From Janthinobacterium sp. LM6 (lineage in GTDB: Bacteria > Pseudomonadota > Gammaproteobacteria > Burkholderiales > Burkholderiaceae_D), in contig NZ_CP019510.1 in assembly GCF_002002885.1 (NCBI RefSeq), forward strand, positions 1 to 64,000: a stretch of DNA of 64,000 nucleotides, given 5' to 3'. The notes beneath the pieces were generated by a model. That model worked only from the letters and a program-made list of their open reading frames with translations, was not told the origin of the DNA and did not search any database. Every line of letters starts with the position of its first letter. Within the stretch, counting starts at the first letter, position 1. The position numbers and the translations under genes are program-made. Positions 20,368 to 29,987 of this stretch are shown in pieces.

Positions 20368-21258
20368 ATGGACAACCTGGCGGGATTCACGGCCTTCGTG
20401 CAGGCGGCGGAGCTGCGCAGTTTCGTGGCGGCGGGCCGGGTGCTGGGCATTTCCGCCTCGGCCGTGGGCAAGAGCATCGCGCGGCTGGAAGAACGGCTGG
20501 GCGTGCGCCTGTTTCACCGCAGCACGCGCAGCATCGCGCTGACGAGCGAGGGCACCGTGTTTCTCGAACGCTGCCGGCGCATCCTAGGCGAGATCGAAGC
20601 GGCCGAGCAGGAATTATCCAGCAGCAAAAGCGCACCGCAAGGCCGCCTGCGCGTCAGCCTGCCGCTGGTGGGCAGCCTGCTCAATCCCGTGCTGGCCGCG
20701 TTCGCGCGCGCCTATCCGCTGGTGGAGCTCGACCTCGATTTCAGCGACCGCCGGGTCGACGTCATCGAAGAAGGCTACGACGCCGTCGTGCGCGCGGGCG
20801 AAAGTGCCGACAGCCGTTTGATGAGCCGCCAGCTGGGCCAGTTCCAGCTGCAACTGGTGGCCGCGCCTGCCTACCTGGCGCAGCACGGCACGCCCGCGCT
20901 GCCGGCCGACCTGGCCCGCCACACTTGCCTGCTGTACAAGTTTCCCAGCAGCGGCAAAGTCGAGGCCTGGCCCTTGCCCGAGTGGCCTGCCTTGCACGCG
21001 GCCGGCTTGCCGACTGTGCTCAACTGCAACAATGTCGACACCCTGCTGCACTTTGCCGAAAGCGGCCTGGGCATCGCCGCCCTGCCCGACTTTGCCGTGC
21101 GCGCGGCGCTCGCTAGCGGCCGCTTGCAGCCGGTACTGGACACGCACCGCCGGCACGACGGGGCCTTTCGCATCCTGTGGCCCAGCAGCCGCCACCTGAC
21201 GCCGAAACTGCGCGCCTTCATCGATTTCCTGGCCACGCACGTGTTTCCGGAAAGCTGA
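20368..21258 (+). CDS. LysR-family transcriptional regulator
   Basis: A 296-residue LysR protein: winged HTH at residues 1-60 (FVAAGRVLGISASAVGKSIA, then LEERLGVRLFHRSTRSIALT) and a periplasmic-binding-like co-inducer domain. The CrgA-like features of the subgroup (VRAGESADSRL, NNVDTLLHFAESGLGIAALP) are present. Ribosome binding site AAGGAG precedes the ATG at good spacing. It is divergent from the serine hydrolase/MFS pair with a 114-base spacer, the classical LysR arrangement, so it likely controls that pair. Confidence 0.92.
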   Translation: MDNLAGFTAFVQAAELRSFVAAGRVLGISASAVGKSIARLEERLGVRLFHRSTRSIALTSEGTVFLERCRRILGEIEAAEQELSSSKSAPQGRLRVSLPLVGSLLNPVLAAFARAYPLVELDLDFSDRRVDVIEEGYDAVVRAGESADSRLMSRQLGQFQLQLVAAPAYLAQHGTPALPADLARHTCLLYKFPSSGKVEAWPLPEWPALHAAGLPTVLNCNNVDTLLHFAESGLGIAALPDFAVRAALASGRLQPVLDTHRRHDGAFRILWPSSRHLTPKLRAFIDFLATHVFPES

Positions 21259-21465
21259 GTCCGCGTCCGGCGCCGCGCTCGTTGTTTCCACACGACAACT
21301 TATTTAATTTGCTACCAATTTTTAAACTTTTCGGGGACTTGATACAAGTTTTTGTATTGCAGTGCGGAATTTTGAGGAACAATTACAGGCTGGTCGCCCT
21401 TACGTATAAACCCGTAGCCCTGGCCTGTCGACGTTTTCCTTCACTTCCGCAACACGAAAGCAATC

Positions 21466-23178
21466 ATGTCACTCACACAATTCAAAATCGGCACCCGGCT
21501 CGGGATCGGGTTTGCTGTCGTCCTCGGCCTGCTGGTGGCCGTCTTGCTCGTCGGCCTGTATTCCATGGGGCAACTGAGCGCGCGCACGCACGACATCGTG
21601 GCCGACAAGAACGTCAAGATGGCGGCCGCCAATACCATGAGCGACAACGTGCGCAACATTACTCTGGCAATCACCAGCATTGTGGTGGCGCCGACGGAAG
21701 CGCTGGTGCAGGCGGAACTGGCCAAGATCGGCGAAGCGCGCAAGAAATACGGCGCCGCCAAGGAAACCTTGCAAAAGAAGATTTCGACGGACAAGGAAAC
21801 GGCGCTGATGGCCGAACTGGACGCGGCCCTGAAATCGGGCGCGCCGCTGAACAACAAGGTCATCGAGCTGCGCAATGCGGGCCAGACGGAAGAGGCGATC
21901 GCCTTTTTGACGCAGCAGGCGGCACCGAGCCTGAAGATCGTGCTGGGCGCGCTCGACAGCCTGGTCGCCTATGAAGCGCAGCAGGCGGCGCAGGCGGCGA
22001 CGGACGCCGAAACGCTGAGCACGAGCGCGCGCGCTTCCATGATTGCCTTGGGCAGCGTGGCCGTGCTGCTGGGCGCCTTCGTTGCCTGGATCATCACGCG
22101 CTCGATCACCCAGCCCATCAATGCGGCCGTCAGCGTGGCCGAAACCGTGGCCTCGGGCGACTTGTCGTCGCACATCGTCGTCAATTCCAGCGATGAAACG
22201 GGCCGCCTGCTGGGCGCCCTGAAAGCCATGAACACCAGCTTGCTGGGCGTGGTGGCGCAAGTGCGTCACGGCACGGAGGCGATTTCCACGGCGTCGAGCG
22301 AAATTGCCGCAGGCAACCTCGACCTGTCGTCCCGCACGGAAGAGCAAGCCAGTTCGCTGGAAGAAACGGCGTCGGCCATGGAAGAGCTGACCTCGACCGT
22401 GAAACAGAACGCGGACAATGCGCGCCAGGCGAACCAGCTGGCGAAAAGCGCGTCGGAAGTGGCCGTGCGCGGCGGCAGCATCGTTTCGCAAGTGGTCGAC
22501 ACCATGGGCACCATCAATGCATCGTCGCGCAAGATCGTCGACATCATCGGCGTCATCGACGGCATCGCCTTCCAGACGAACATCCTGGCCCTGAACGCGG
22601 CCGTGGAAGCGGCGCGCGCGGGCGAACAGGGCCGCGGCTTCGCCGTCGTCGCCACCGAGGTACGCAACCTGGCGCACCGTTCAGCCTCGGCCGCCAAGGA
22701 AATCAAGGAACTGATCGCCGCCTCGGTCGCCAACGTGGACACGGGTTCGCGCCTCGTCAATGAAGCGGGCCAGACCATGGGCGACATCGTCGACAGCATC
22801 GTGCGCGTGACCGACATCATGGGCGAAATCACTTCCGCCACGCACGAGCAGACCATCGGCATCGAACAGATCAACATGGCCATTGCCCAGATGGATGAAG
22901 TGACGCAGCAAAACGCGGCCCTGGTGGAAGAGGCGGCTGCCGCTTCGCAAAGCATGCAGGAACAAGCGGGCGAGCTGGCGCACGTGGTGGGATTCTTTAA
23001 AACCGGCAACCATGCCGCCAGCGCACCCAAGCTGACGCCGGTACGCGCCGCAGCGGCACCAGCCGCGGCGAAAATCGCGCCCCCCGCGGCCCGGCCCGCG
23101 CCTGCGCGCAAGGCCATCGCGGCCGCGCCGGCACGCCGCGGCAATGCCGGCGCCGAGAGCGAATGGGAAGAGTTTTAA
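21466..23178 (+). CDS. Methyl-accepting chemotaxis protein
   Basis: A 570-residue chemoreceptor of the same build as the one at 11077: membrane helix (12-32), helical periplasmic sensor, second helix (about 190-211), HAMP, and the signalling hairpin with [20 protein letters not shown]. It also ends in an alanine/proline-rich linker and EWEEF, a likely CheR/CheB tether. Ligand unknown. A strong intrinsic terminator follows 26 bases after the stop, so it is a single-gene unit. Confidence 0.93.
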   Translation: MSLTQFKIGTRLGIGFAVVLGLLVAVLLVGLYSMGQLSARTHDIVADKNVKMAAANTMSDNVRNITLAITSIVVAPTEALVQAELAKIGEARKKYGAAKETLQKKISTDKETALMAELDAALKSGAPLNNKVIELRNAGQTEEAIAFLTQQAAPSLKIVLGALDSLVAYEAQQAAQAATDAETLSTSARASMIALGSVAVLLGAFVAWIITRSITQPINAAVSVAETVASGDLSSHIVVNSSDETGRLLGALKAMNTSLLGVVAQVRHGTEAISTASSEIAAGNLDLSSRTEEQASSLEETASAMEELTSTVKQNADNARQANQLAKSASEVAVRGGSIVSQVVDTMGTINASSRKIVDIIGVIDGIAFQTNILALNAAVEAARAGEQGRGFAVVATEVRNLAHRSASAAKEIKELIAASVANVDTGSRLVNEAGQTMGDIVDSIVRVTDIMGEITSATHEQTIGIEQINMAIAQMDEVTQQNAALVEEAAAASQSMQEQAGELAHVVGFFKTGNHAASAPKLTPVRAAAAPAAAKIAPPAARPAPARKAIAAAPARRGNAGAESEWEEF

Positions 23179-23204
23179 CCAATAGCAACATCCTCCCCAC
23201 GGGA

Positions 23205-23238
23205 AAGCCAGGCAGGAAGTTGCTGCCTGGCTTTTTTT
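23205..23238 (+). terminator. Intrinsic terminator after the chemoreceptor
   Basis: Stem AAGCCAGGCAG (23205-23215) / CTGCCTGGCTT (23223-23233), seven-base loop, followed by seven T in total. Confidence 0.92.
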
Positions 23239-23352
23239 CGTCCGCAATCGCCACTTTTTTTGCGGCAAAGCCCGCGCAATAGACAAAAGTGCAAAACGTG
23301 CAGCGTGCATACGCTTTACAATCCTCGCTCGCTTTACAAAATATTGGTCATC

Positions 23353-26300
23353 ATGAATCAGGCAGAACAGCAGCGCCTCCTGGCTATCCTGGAGTATTGG
23401 CACAAGATCGAATTCTTTATCCCGTTTGACCTGAATCAAATCACGGACGTTGAAGACCCGTCCACCGTGCGCCTCCTGCAGCGCGAACAGCTGGCGCAAT
23501 TGCCGCCGCAGTTCGCCACGCAATGGCAAGTGCCGTCCGACCGCGAGATCGATGGCTTTAGCCTGTTCCTCGGCGTGTTCGACAAAGCCGAAATCAACAA
23601 GGCTTGTCCGCCGGCCAACGGCCCGGAAAACATGGCCGAAACAGAAAAAACAGAACTGCTGGGACGCTCGTGCTTTGCCCGCTTGCCCCTCAATGCGCTG
23701 GGCGAGCCGCAGTTCGATCCCGTGTCCGTCTCGACCTTGCCGTGGGCCCTGGGCCGCGCCCGCACGCCGGACTGGTCAGGCCTGAGCCTGGACGCCTTCA
23801 GCGACAGCCAGCTGGTGCTGCAAGACAGCCTGCGCAACTTCGCGGCAAGCCGCGCCCCGCAGCCCGTGACGGACGAGGCGGGCAATGTCTCGTCGCCCCT
23901 GTCCGGCATGGAAATCGCCGCTCTGGCCGACCTGCTGATGGACTGGGCCGGTTTCCGCCCGTCCGCCGGCCAGCCGCTGGCCGTGCTGGAATTGCGCACG
24001 CGCAAGAAACGCGTGGCCGCGACGGACGCCGATACGCTGGAGGCCAGCCAGAACCGCACGCTGGACTTCGGCGACGCGGTGGAACCCTCGATCGATATCC
24101 TCAACAGTTTTTACCTCGATGACCTGGAACAGATCATCCGCGCCTTGCGTGGCGGCAAGCTGCCCGCGACGGTCGCCGCCTACCTGACGCCGCTGGCGCA
24201 CGACGAACGCATCGACCTGTACAGCCCGGCCGGACGCCAGGCGCTGGCCGCCATGCTCAATCCCGCCAACATGAACCGGGGACACTGGCTGGAAGACGCC
24301 AGCTACGCCATGAGCCTGATGCAGCAGTTCGCCATCCACGGCGCGCGCACGGGCTTGCACGAACGGGGCATCTTTTCCGTCAACGGCCCGCCCGGCACGG
24401 GCAAGACGACCTTGCTGCGCGAATTGTTCGCCGACAATATCGTGCGCCGCGCCGCCGTGCTGTCTTGCCTGGACCGCGCCGGCGACGCCTTCATCGGCAA
24501 GGTAGCCGTCGCCTTCGAAGGCGTGCGCGACCCGATCACGATAGCCCGCTTGCGCCCGGAACTGACGGGCTTTGAAATGGTCGTCGCCTCGTCGAACAAT
24601 GCGGCCGTGGAAAATATTTCCGGCGATTTACCCAAGCCCAAGCAACTGGGCAAGGAATGGGCGCGCACGCGCTACTTTGAAAGCGTGGCGCGCCGGGTCG
24701 TGGCGGACGGCAATGGCGCCAACTGCGCCCTGGGCGAGCAGGAAGCGCCGTGGGGTTTGATGTCCTGCGCGCTGGGCAACAGCGCCAACCGCCGCCGCTT
24801 CGTCAGCAATTTCTATGACGACGACTGGGACAAGAGCACGGCGCGCAAGACGCCGAACGCGCAGAATATCCGCCAGTGGCTGGCCAGCTACCAGGGCGTC
24901 AGCTTCGCCCAAGCCGCGCGCGAGTTCCGCGAGACGGAACACGTGGTGGAAAAGGCCCTGGCCGAGCATGCCCAGTACGCGGCCCTGTGGCAAGCCGTGG
25001 GCACGTGCACGGAAGCCGATTTCATTGAGGCCAGCCAGCAGGCGCTGATTGCTGCTGAGCAAGAGATGGATGCGGCCAATGGCGCCCTGTCCGATGCGCT
25101 GGCGCAGCAGGATACCTTGCTCGCCAGCAAGAAGGATTTGCTGGAAGAAGAACGCCTGGTGGCGCTGACGCAGCCGGGCTTCTTTGCCCGCCTGTTCCGC
25201 ACGGCCCCGGCGCGCGCCTACAAGGATGCCGTCGTCGCCAATGCCGAAGCGCAACGCCAGGCTGCACGCGACGTGTCCGCCATCAAGCTGCTGCTGAAGG
25301 GCGAACTGGAGCCGCGCTGCGAGCGCGCCCGCAACAGCTTGCACATCGCCCTGCGCACGGCGCAGTCGCGCCAGCGCGAATGGGATGACAGCACGGAACT
25401 GCTGCGCCGCGCGCGCATGCGTTTCCCGACAATTATCGCGCCGGCGACCCTGGACGAGCTGGACGGCGACGCCCTGCAAATTGGCGGCCTGTGGCATGAA
25501 CCGGCGCTGGCGCGCCTGCGCTCGCGCCTGTTCGCCAAGGCCCTGGCCCTGCATGAAGCGTGGCTGGCCGAGGTGGCGAAGAAGGGCGGACCCGGCTTTG
25601 GCGGCAACTTGCTGGCCGTCTCCAAATTGCTGAAAAACAAGCGCGCCTACGACCAGTCGCACATCGCCATGGTGTGGCACAGCCTGTTCATGGTGGTGCC
25701 CGTCGTATCGACCACGTTTGCCTCGTTCGCGCGCCAATTCCAGGGCATGGGTCCCGAATCGCTGGGCTGGCTGTTCATCGATGAAGCGGGCCAGGCCGTG
25801 CCGCAAGCGGCGCTGGGCAGCCTGTGGCGCGCCAAGCGCGCCGTCGTCGTGGGCGACCCGCTGCAGATCGAACCCGTGTTCACGGTGCCGGGCCGCCTCG
25901 TGCAAACGTTATCCGCCCTGTCGCCGCACACGCGCGATGGCAGTTACGCGCCAACCAGCGTATCCGTGCAGACCCTGGCCGACAAGGCCAACCGCTATGG
26001 CGCCGTTGTCGGCGCCGGCAGCGCACAGCCGCTGTGGATCGGCAGCCCCCTGCGCGTGCACCGCCGCTGCGTGGAACCGATGTTCTCGCTGGCCAACAGC
26101 ATCGCCTACGAAGACAAGATGGTCTACGGGCTGGCCGAGCGCACGCCGCCGGCCGGCGCACGCGGCCTCACGCGTGGCCCCAGTTGCTGGATCGACGCCG
26201 TCGGCCCCGTCAGCTACAAGCAGGTGGTGCCCGTGCAACTCGATTTCGTGCTGGAGGTGTTGTTGAAGCTGTATCGCCGCGACGGCAAGCTGCCGGACAT

Positions 26301-26691
26301 GTATGTGATCACGCCGTTCAAGGCCGTGCGCAACGAATTGCGTTCGCGCATCGTCGACATGGACTGGGACCGCCGCCTCGGCTACGGCAAGGCACCGACG
26401 GCGCGCGAATTGCGCCAGTGGAGCAGCCAGATGGTGGGCACCGTACACACCTTCCAGGGCAAGGAACAAAGCGTGGTGATGCTGGTCCTCGGTGCCGACG
26501 ACAGCACGGCCGGCGCCGCGCAATGGGCGGCGGCCACGCCGAACCTGCTCAACGTGGCCCTCACGCGCGCGCAGCATTACGTGTACATCGTCGGCAACCC
26601 GCTGCTGTGGAGCCAGTTGCCGCACTTTGCGCCTGCCTGCGCGCAATTGCCGCATACGGGCATGCATGAGTTCTTGGTGGAAATGGGGTAG
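23353..26691 (+). CDS. Large superfamily 1 (UPF1/Dna2-like) helicase
   Basis: A 1112-residue ATPase. The first 340 residues are an uncharacterised N-terminal region (ILEYWHKIEFFIPFDLNQI near the start). Helicase motifs follow: Walker A GPPGTGKTTLLRELF (about 345), Walker B/motif II FIDEAGQAVPQAA (about 807), motif III VVGDPLQIEPV (about 831), motif V GTVHTFQGKEQ (about 1029) and motif VI NVALTRAQHYVYIVGN (about 1066). This is the AAA_11/AAA_12 SF1B layout shared with UPF1 and Dna2. Between motifs I and II is a long insertion with a coiled-coil-like segment. No nuclease motif is seen. Role could be nucleic-acid repair or phage defence; the sequence does not decide. Start by similarity of MNQAEQQRLLAILEYW. 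Confidence 0.88.
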   Translation: MNQAEQQRLLAILEYWHKIEFFIPFDLNQITDVEDPSTVRLLQREQLAQLPPQFATQWQVPSDREIDGFSLFLGVFDKAEINKACPPANGPENMAETEKTELLGRSCFARLPLNALGEPQFDPVSVSTLPWALGRARTPDWSGLSLDAFSDSQLVLQDSLRNFAASRAPQPVTDEAGNVSSPLSGMEIAALADLLMDWAGFRPSAGQPLAVLELRTRKKRVAATDADTLEASQNRTLDFGDAVEPSIDILNSFYLDDLEQIIRALRGGKLPATVAAYLTPLAHDERIDLYSPAGRQALAAMLNPANMNRGHWLEDASYAMSLMQQFAIHGARTGLHERGIFSVNGPPGTGKTTLLRELFADNIVRRAAVLSCLDRAGDAFIGKVAVAFEGVRDPITIARLRPELTGFEMVVASSNNAAVENISGDLPKPKQLGKEWARTRYFESVARRVVADGNGANCALGEQEAPWGLMSCALGNSANRRRFVSNFYDDDWDKSTARKTPNAQNIRQWLASYQGVSFAQAAREFRETEHVVEKALAEHAQYAALWQAVGTCTEADFIEASQQALIAAEQEMDAANGALSDALAQQDTLLASKKDLLEEERLVALTQPGFFARLFRTAPARAYKDAVVANAEAQRQAARDVSAIKLLLKGELEPRCERARNSLHIALRTAQSRQREWDDSTELLRRARMRFPTIIAPATLDELDGDALQIGGLWHEPALARLRSRLFAKALALHEAWLAEVAKKGGPGFGGNLLAVSKLLKNKRAYDQSHIAMVWHSLFMVVPVVSTTFASFARQFQGMGPESLGWLFIDEAGQAVPQAALGSLWRAKRAVVVGDPLQIEPVFTVPGRLVQTLSALSPHTRDGSYAPTSVSVQTLADKANRYGAVVGAGSAQPLWIGSPLRVHRRCVEPMFSLANSIAYEDKMVYGLAERTPPAGARGLTRGPSCWIDAVGPVSYKQVVPVQLDFVLEVLLKLYRRDGKLPDMYVITPFKAVRNELRSRIVDMDWDRRLGYGKAPTARELRQWSSQMVGTVHTFQGKEQSVVMLVLGADDSTAGAAQWAAATPNLLNVALTRAQHYVYIVGNPLLWSQLPHFAPACAQLPHTGMHEFLVEMG

Positions 26692-26826
26692 AACACCTGA
26701 GCAAACCTGCTGCGCGCCTCCAATGCCCACTGCCTCGGCGGCCCCGTGCCTGCGCACAGTTCCGCGTCTCGACACAACGGGGGCGCCGAGCCTCTCTTGT
26801 GCTCGCTACGGTTTTATCAGGCGTTC
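26691..26826. repeat. Dispersed intergenic inverted repeat, copy B
   Basis: Fills the whole gap between the helicase stop and the convergent sensor kinase stop. Left arm GAACACCTGAGCAAACC and right arm GGTTTTATCAGGCGTTC pair imperfectly, and internal blocks (CTGCTGCGCG on the left, TGCTCGCTACGGTTTT on the right, TGCGCACAGTT in the centre) match copies at 184-294 and 42528-42647. Its position between convergent genes suggests use as a bidirectional transcription end. Confidence 0.65.
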
Positions 26827-28226
26827 TCAACGGGGAAAACAAGGGTAAACGTTGTGGCGGCCGCGTCGGATGCCACGCTCGCGCTGCCGCCGTGCAATTG
26901 CATGATGGCCGTGACGATGGCCAATCCTAAGCCTGTGGAAGCGGCCGAATCGCTGCGGGCCGGGTCGGCGCGGTAAAAGCGCTCGAACAGGTGTGGCAGG
27001 TGGCGCGCGGGGATGGCGGGACCCAGGTTGCTCACGCTCAATTCCACACCCTCGTTCGTCGCGTGCGAACGCAGCAGTATCGTGCAGCCGGGCGCCGCAT
27101 GGCGGATGGCGTTCGACAGCAAATTGCCCAGCGCGCGGCGCAGCAGTTGCGGCTCGGCCGTCACCGTGCCGCTGCCGTGGCAAGCCAGCGCCAGCTCGCG
27201 CTCTTCGGCCAGGCCTTCAAAGAAATCGGCCAGCCTTAACAACTCGTCCTGCACGGGCAAGACCTGCTTGACGAGCACCATTTCATCCTGCTGCGCCCGC
27301 GCCAGGAACAGCATGCTGTCGATCATGCGCGACAGCCGCTCCAACTCTTCCACATTCGACGACACCAGCTGTTCATACTCGTGCGCACTGCGGGGCCGGG
27401 CCAGCATCACCTGGCTTTGCCCCAGCAGATTGGTGACGGGCGTGCGGAATTCATGCGCGAGATCCGCGGAAAACTGCGACAGCCGCGCATAGCCATCCTG
27501 CAGCCGCGCCAGCATGGCGTTCAGCGCCTGGATCAAGGGCAAGAGCTCCGTCGGCGCCCCGCGCGCATCGAGTTGCTGCTCCAGCTTGCCCGGCCGCACG
27601 AGGGCCGCGTGCGCGGCGATATTGCGCAATGGCCGCAATCCCCGCAACAACATCACGCTGGCCAGCAAGGCCGCCACCAGCGCGCTGACGGCCACCGATA
27701 CGACGATCTGCCAGCGATAGGCGGCAAACATGGCCGTGCGGTCGCCATAGACCCGGGCGACGGAAATGTCGGCCATCTGCGCCGGATCGCCGATGCGCGC
27801 GCTGGCCGCCACGACCCTGGCCGGATAACCGTCGCGGCTGATCCAGCTGACGATGTCGCCGGCCGTCACGGGTACATCGACGGCCACGGGAACAGCATGC
27901 GCCACTGTCTCGCCGTGCGGGTTGACATCGATCAAACGCGTGCCATCGGCGCGCACGATGCGGACCAGGGAATTTTCTTGCCCGCTCATGGTGTCGCGGA
28001 AATACTGGGGCCGTTCGCGGATGATATCGAGGGTACCGGCATTGCCTAATAACTGCTGGATTTGCCGCAGTTTTCCCAGCAATAAAATGTCGTCGCGGCG
28101 CTCGATTTCCGCCACAAATGAACGGTACAGATGCATGCCCAGCCCGGCCGACACGAGCGCGACGATCAGCACGAACACGAGCGTGACGCGCAGGGTCAGC
28201 GAGCGGCGCAGCTGCGAGAATTTCAT
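26817..28226 (-). CDS. Sensor histidine kinase (HprS/CusS-like)
   Basis: A 469-residue membrane kinase: helix at about 13-35, periplasmic domain of about 120 residues, second helix at about 160-185, HAMP, then the H-box [21 protein letters not shown]-box [12 protein letters not shown] and G-box [11 protein letters not shown]. This is the heavy-metal-sensor subfamily that also contains E. coli HprS (YedV). The periplasmic region contains no cysteine and few methionines or histidines, which argues against simple copper or silver binding. Its ATG overlaps the response regulator stop (ATGA), so the two are coupled. The divergent neighbour includes hiuH, the known target of HprRS in E. coli. Confidence 0.9.
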   Translation of the reverse strand: MKFSQLRRSLTLRVTLVFVLIVALVSAGLGMHLYRSFVAEIERRDDILLLGKLRQIQQLLGNAGTLDIIRERPQYFRDTMSGQENSLVRIVRADGTRLIDVNPHGETVAHAVPVAVDVPVTAGDIVSWISRDGYPARVVAASARIGDPAQMADISVARVYGDRTAMFAAYRWQIVVSVAVSALVAALLASVMLLRGLRPLRNIAAHAALVRPGKLEQQLDARGAPTELLPLIQALNAMLARLQDGYARLSQFSADLAHEFRTPVTNLLGQSQVMLARPRSAHEYEQLVSSNVEELERLSRMIDSMLFLARAQQDEMVLVKQVLPVQDELLRLADFFEGLAEERELALACHGSGTVTAEPQLLRRALGNLLSNAIRHAAPGCTILLRSHATNEGVELSVSNLGPAIPARHLPHLFERFYRADPARSDSAASTGLGLAIVTAIMQLHGGSASVASDAAATTFTLVFPVENA

Positions 28227-28933
28227 GCGCCGGCGCCGTTGTCGGGTACGGTCGGCGCGCGCAATTCGCAGACATAGCCCATGCCCCGCAAGGTGTGGAT
28301 CAGCTTGGGTTCGAACGGGTCGTCGAGCTTGCTGCGCAAGCGGCGGATGGCCGCGTCGATGACGTTGGTATCGCTTTCGAAATTGATATCCCACACTTGC
28401 GAGGCGATGATGGAGCGCGACAGCACTTCGCCCTGGCGCCGCGCCAGCAGATGCAGCAAGCCGAATTCCTTGGCCGTCAGGGTGATGCGCTGGCCTTGCC
28501 GGCTGACCTTGCGTTTCATCACATCGATTTCCATGTCGCCGATGCGGATGACGTCGTCTTCGCGCGGCGGCCCGCGCCGCAGCAGGGTGCGGATGCGCGC
28601 CACCAGTTCGGCAAAGGCAAACGGTTTCACCAGGTAATCGTCGGCGCCCAGTTCCAGCCCCTTGACCCGGTCCTGCACCTCGTCGCGCGCCGTGAGGAAA
28701 ATCACGGGCACATCGGCGCCGCCCTCCTGCAGGCGCAGCGCGCGCAACACTTGCCAGCCATCCATGATGGGCAGCATCACATCGAGCACGATCAAATCGG
28801 GCGCTTGCGTGCCGGCCATGTGCAGGCCGTCGCGGCCGTTGCGCGCCAGGCTCACCGTAAAGCCGGACTCGGCCAGGCCGCGCAACAGATAGTCGCCCGT
28901 CTTCGGTTCGTCTTCGATTACCAGGATGCGCAT
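28223..28933 (-). CDS. OmpR/PhoB-type response regulator (HprR/CusR-like)
   Basis: A 236-residue regulator. The receiver domain has the acidic pocket (VIEDEP near residue 5), phosphoacceptor in [18 protein letters not shown] and the lysine in [11 protein letters not shown]. The winged-helix DNA-binding domain follows ([52 protein letters not shown]). It belongs to the heavy-metal response regulator subgroup. First gene of a coupled pair with the kinase, and divergent from the GlcG-like and hiuH genes with a 138-base spacer that probably contains its binding site. Confidence 0.93.
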   Translation of the reverse strand: MRILVIEDEPKTGDYLLRGLAESGFTVSLARNGRDGLHMAGTQAPDLIVLDVMLPIMDGWQVLRALRLQEGGADVPVIFLTARDEVQDRVKGLELGADDYLVKPFAFAELVARIRTLLRRGPPREDDVIRIGDMEIDVMKRKVSRQGQRITLTAKEFGLLHLLARRQGEVLSRSIIASQVWDINFESDTNVIDAAIRRLRSKLDDPFEPKLIHTLRGMGYVCELRAPTVPDNGAGA

Positions 28934-29071
28934 GGCGGCTTTCTAAGGGAAATATAAAGCCATTTTACGCCGCGCGCCGGGCGCCGCGGATGATAAAAAT
29001 GTCATGCGGCGATCATCTTCTCGTAGGGCAACACTTGCCATACTGGCGCCATTCTTTTCCATGGAGGCCAG

Positions 29072-29566
29072 ATGAAAACCCTGATGTTCGGCAGTGCCCT
29101 GCTGTGCCTGCTGGCCAGCCCCGCCCACGCACAGTTGCGCAATATCAATGACCTGTCGCTGGCGGCGGCCAACAAGCTGGCCGATGCGGCCATCGCTGCT
29201 TGCCAGGCGCAGGGCCAGCATATCGTCGTCACTGTGCTGGATCGTGGCGGAAATATTGTCGCCGTGCAGCGCGCCGATGGCGTCGGGCCGCACAACACGC
29301 AAGCCAGCCGGCGCAAGGCATACACGGCCTTGTCCACCAAAAGCGATACCCAGGCGCTGGCCGTGGCCGCGCGCGGCAATCCCGACATGGCCAATTTGAC
29401 GACCGTGCCGGAACTGCTGCTGCTGGGCGGCGGCTTGCCGTTGACGGTGCAAGGGCACGTGGTCGGCGCCATCGGCGTGGCCGGTGGCGGTGGCGCCCTG
29501 CCAGACCGCGCCTGCGCCCAGGCCGCCCTGGCCGCCGTACCCGAACTCGATTCCCCCACCCCTTGA
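29072..29566 (+). CDS. Periplasmic GlcG/HbpS-like heme-binding family protein
   Basis: A 164-residue protein with a signal peptide ending SPAHA before QLRNIND. The mature part is a DUF336/GlcG/HbpS fold (LSLAAANKLADAAIAACQAQ, VLDRGGNIVAVQRADG, VVGAIGVAGGGGALPDRACA). HbpS of Streptomyces binds heme and links to a redox-sensing two-component system; other family members have no known ligand. It is ten bases upstream of hiuH and on the same strand, so co-transcription is likely. Divergence from the two-component pair suggests it is a target of it. Confidence 0.88.
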   Translation: MKTLMFGSALLCLLASPAHAQLRNINDLSLAAANKLADAAIAACQAQGQHIVVTVLDRGGNIVAVQRADGVGPHNTQASRRKAYTALSTKSDTQALAVAARGNPDMANLTTVPELLLLGGGLPLTVQGHVVGAIGVAGGGGALPDRACAQAALAAVPELDSPTP

Positions 29567-29576
29567 AAGCAACACG

Positions 29577-29987
29577 ATGAGCTATCTGAAAAAAACCGCT
29601 GCCGCCCTGGCCTTCGCCAGCCTGTCCGCCATGGCGCTGGCCGCCGCCAATCCCTTGAGCGTGCACATCCTCGACTTGCAGAGCGGCCAGCCGACGGCGG
29701 GCGTAACGGTGACGCTGGAACACAAGCAGGGCAATGACTGGAAACCGCTGAGCAGCGCCGTGACGAATGCGCAGGGGCGCATCCCGGCCATGTATCCGGA
29801 AAATCAACCGTTGCAGGCGGGCAACTACCGCATCGTGTTCAAGACGGGCGAGCACTATGCGCGCCTGAAACAGGAAACTTTTTTCCCGGAAATCCCCGTG
29901 CAATTTCACGTGGAAAAGACTGAGCAGCACTATCACATACCGCTGCTGCTCAGTCCTTTCGGTTTCTCCACCTACCGCGGAAATTAA
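29577..29987 (+). CDS. hiuH: Periplasmic 5-hydroxyisourate hydrolase (transthyretin-like)
   Basis: A 136-residue protein with a signal peptide ending ALAAA before NPLSVHILDLQSGQP. The mature 113 residues are a complete transthyretin-like HIUase: conserved histidine in LSVHILD, arginine in GRIPAM, histidine in HYHIPLLLSP and a C-terminal YRGN, one residue off the usual YRGS. The enzyme converts 5-hydroxyisourate from uric acid oxidation to OHCU. The exported form matches E. coli HiuH (YedX), whose gene is controlled by HprRS. No urate oxidase or OHCU decarboxylase gene is in the window. The start has no strong ribosome binding site. Confidence 0.92.
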   Translation: MSYLKKTAAALAFASLSAMALAAANPLSVHILDLQSGQPTAGVTVTLEHKQGNDWKPLSSAVTNAQGRIPAMYPENQPLQAGNYRIVFKTGEHYARLKQETFFPEIPVQFHVEKTEQHYHIPLLLSPFGFSTYRGN

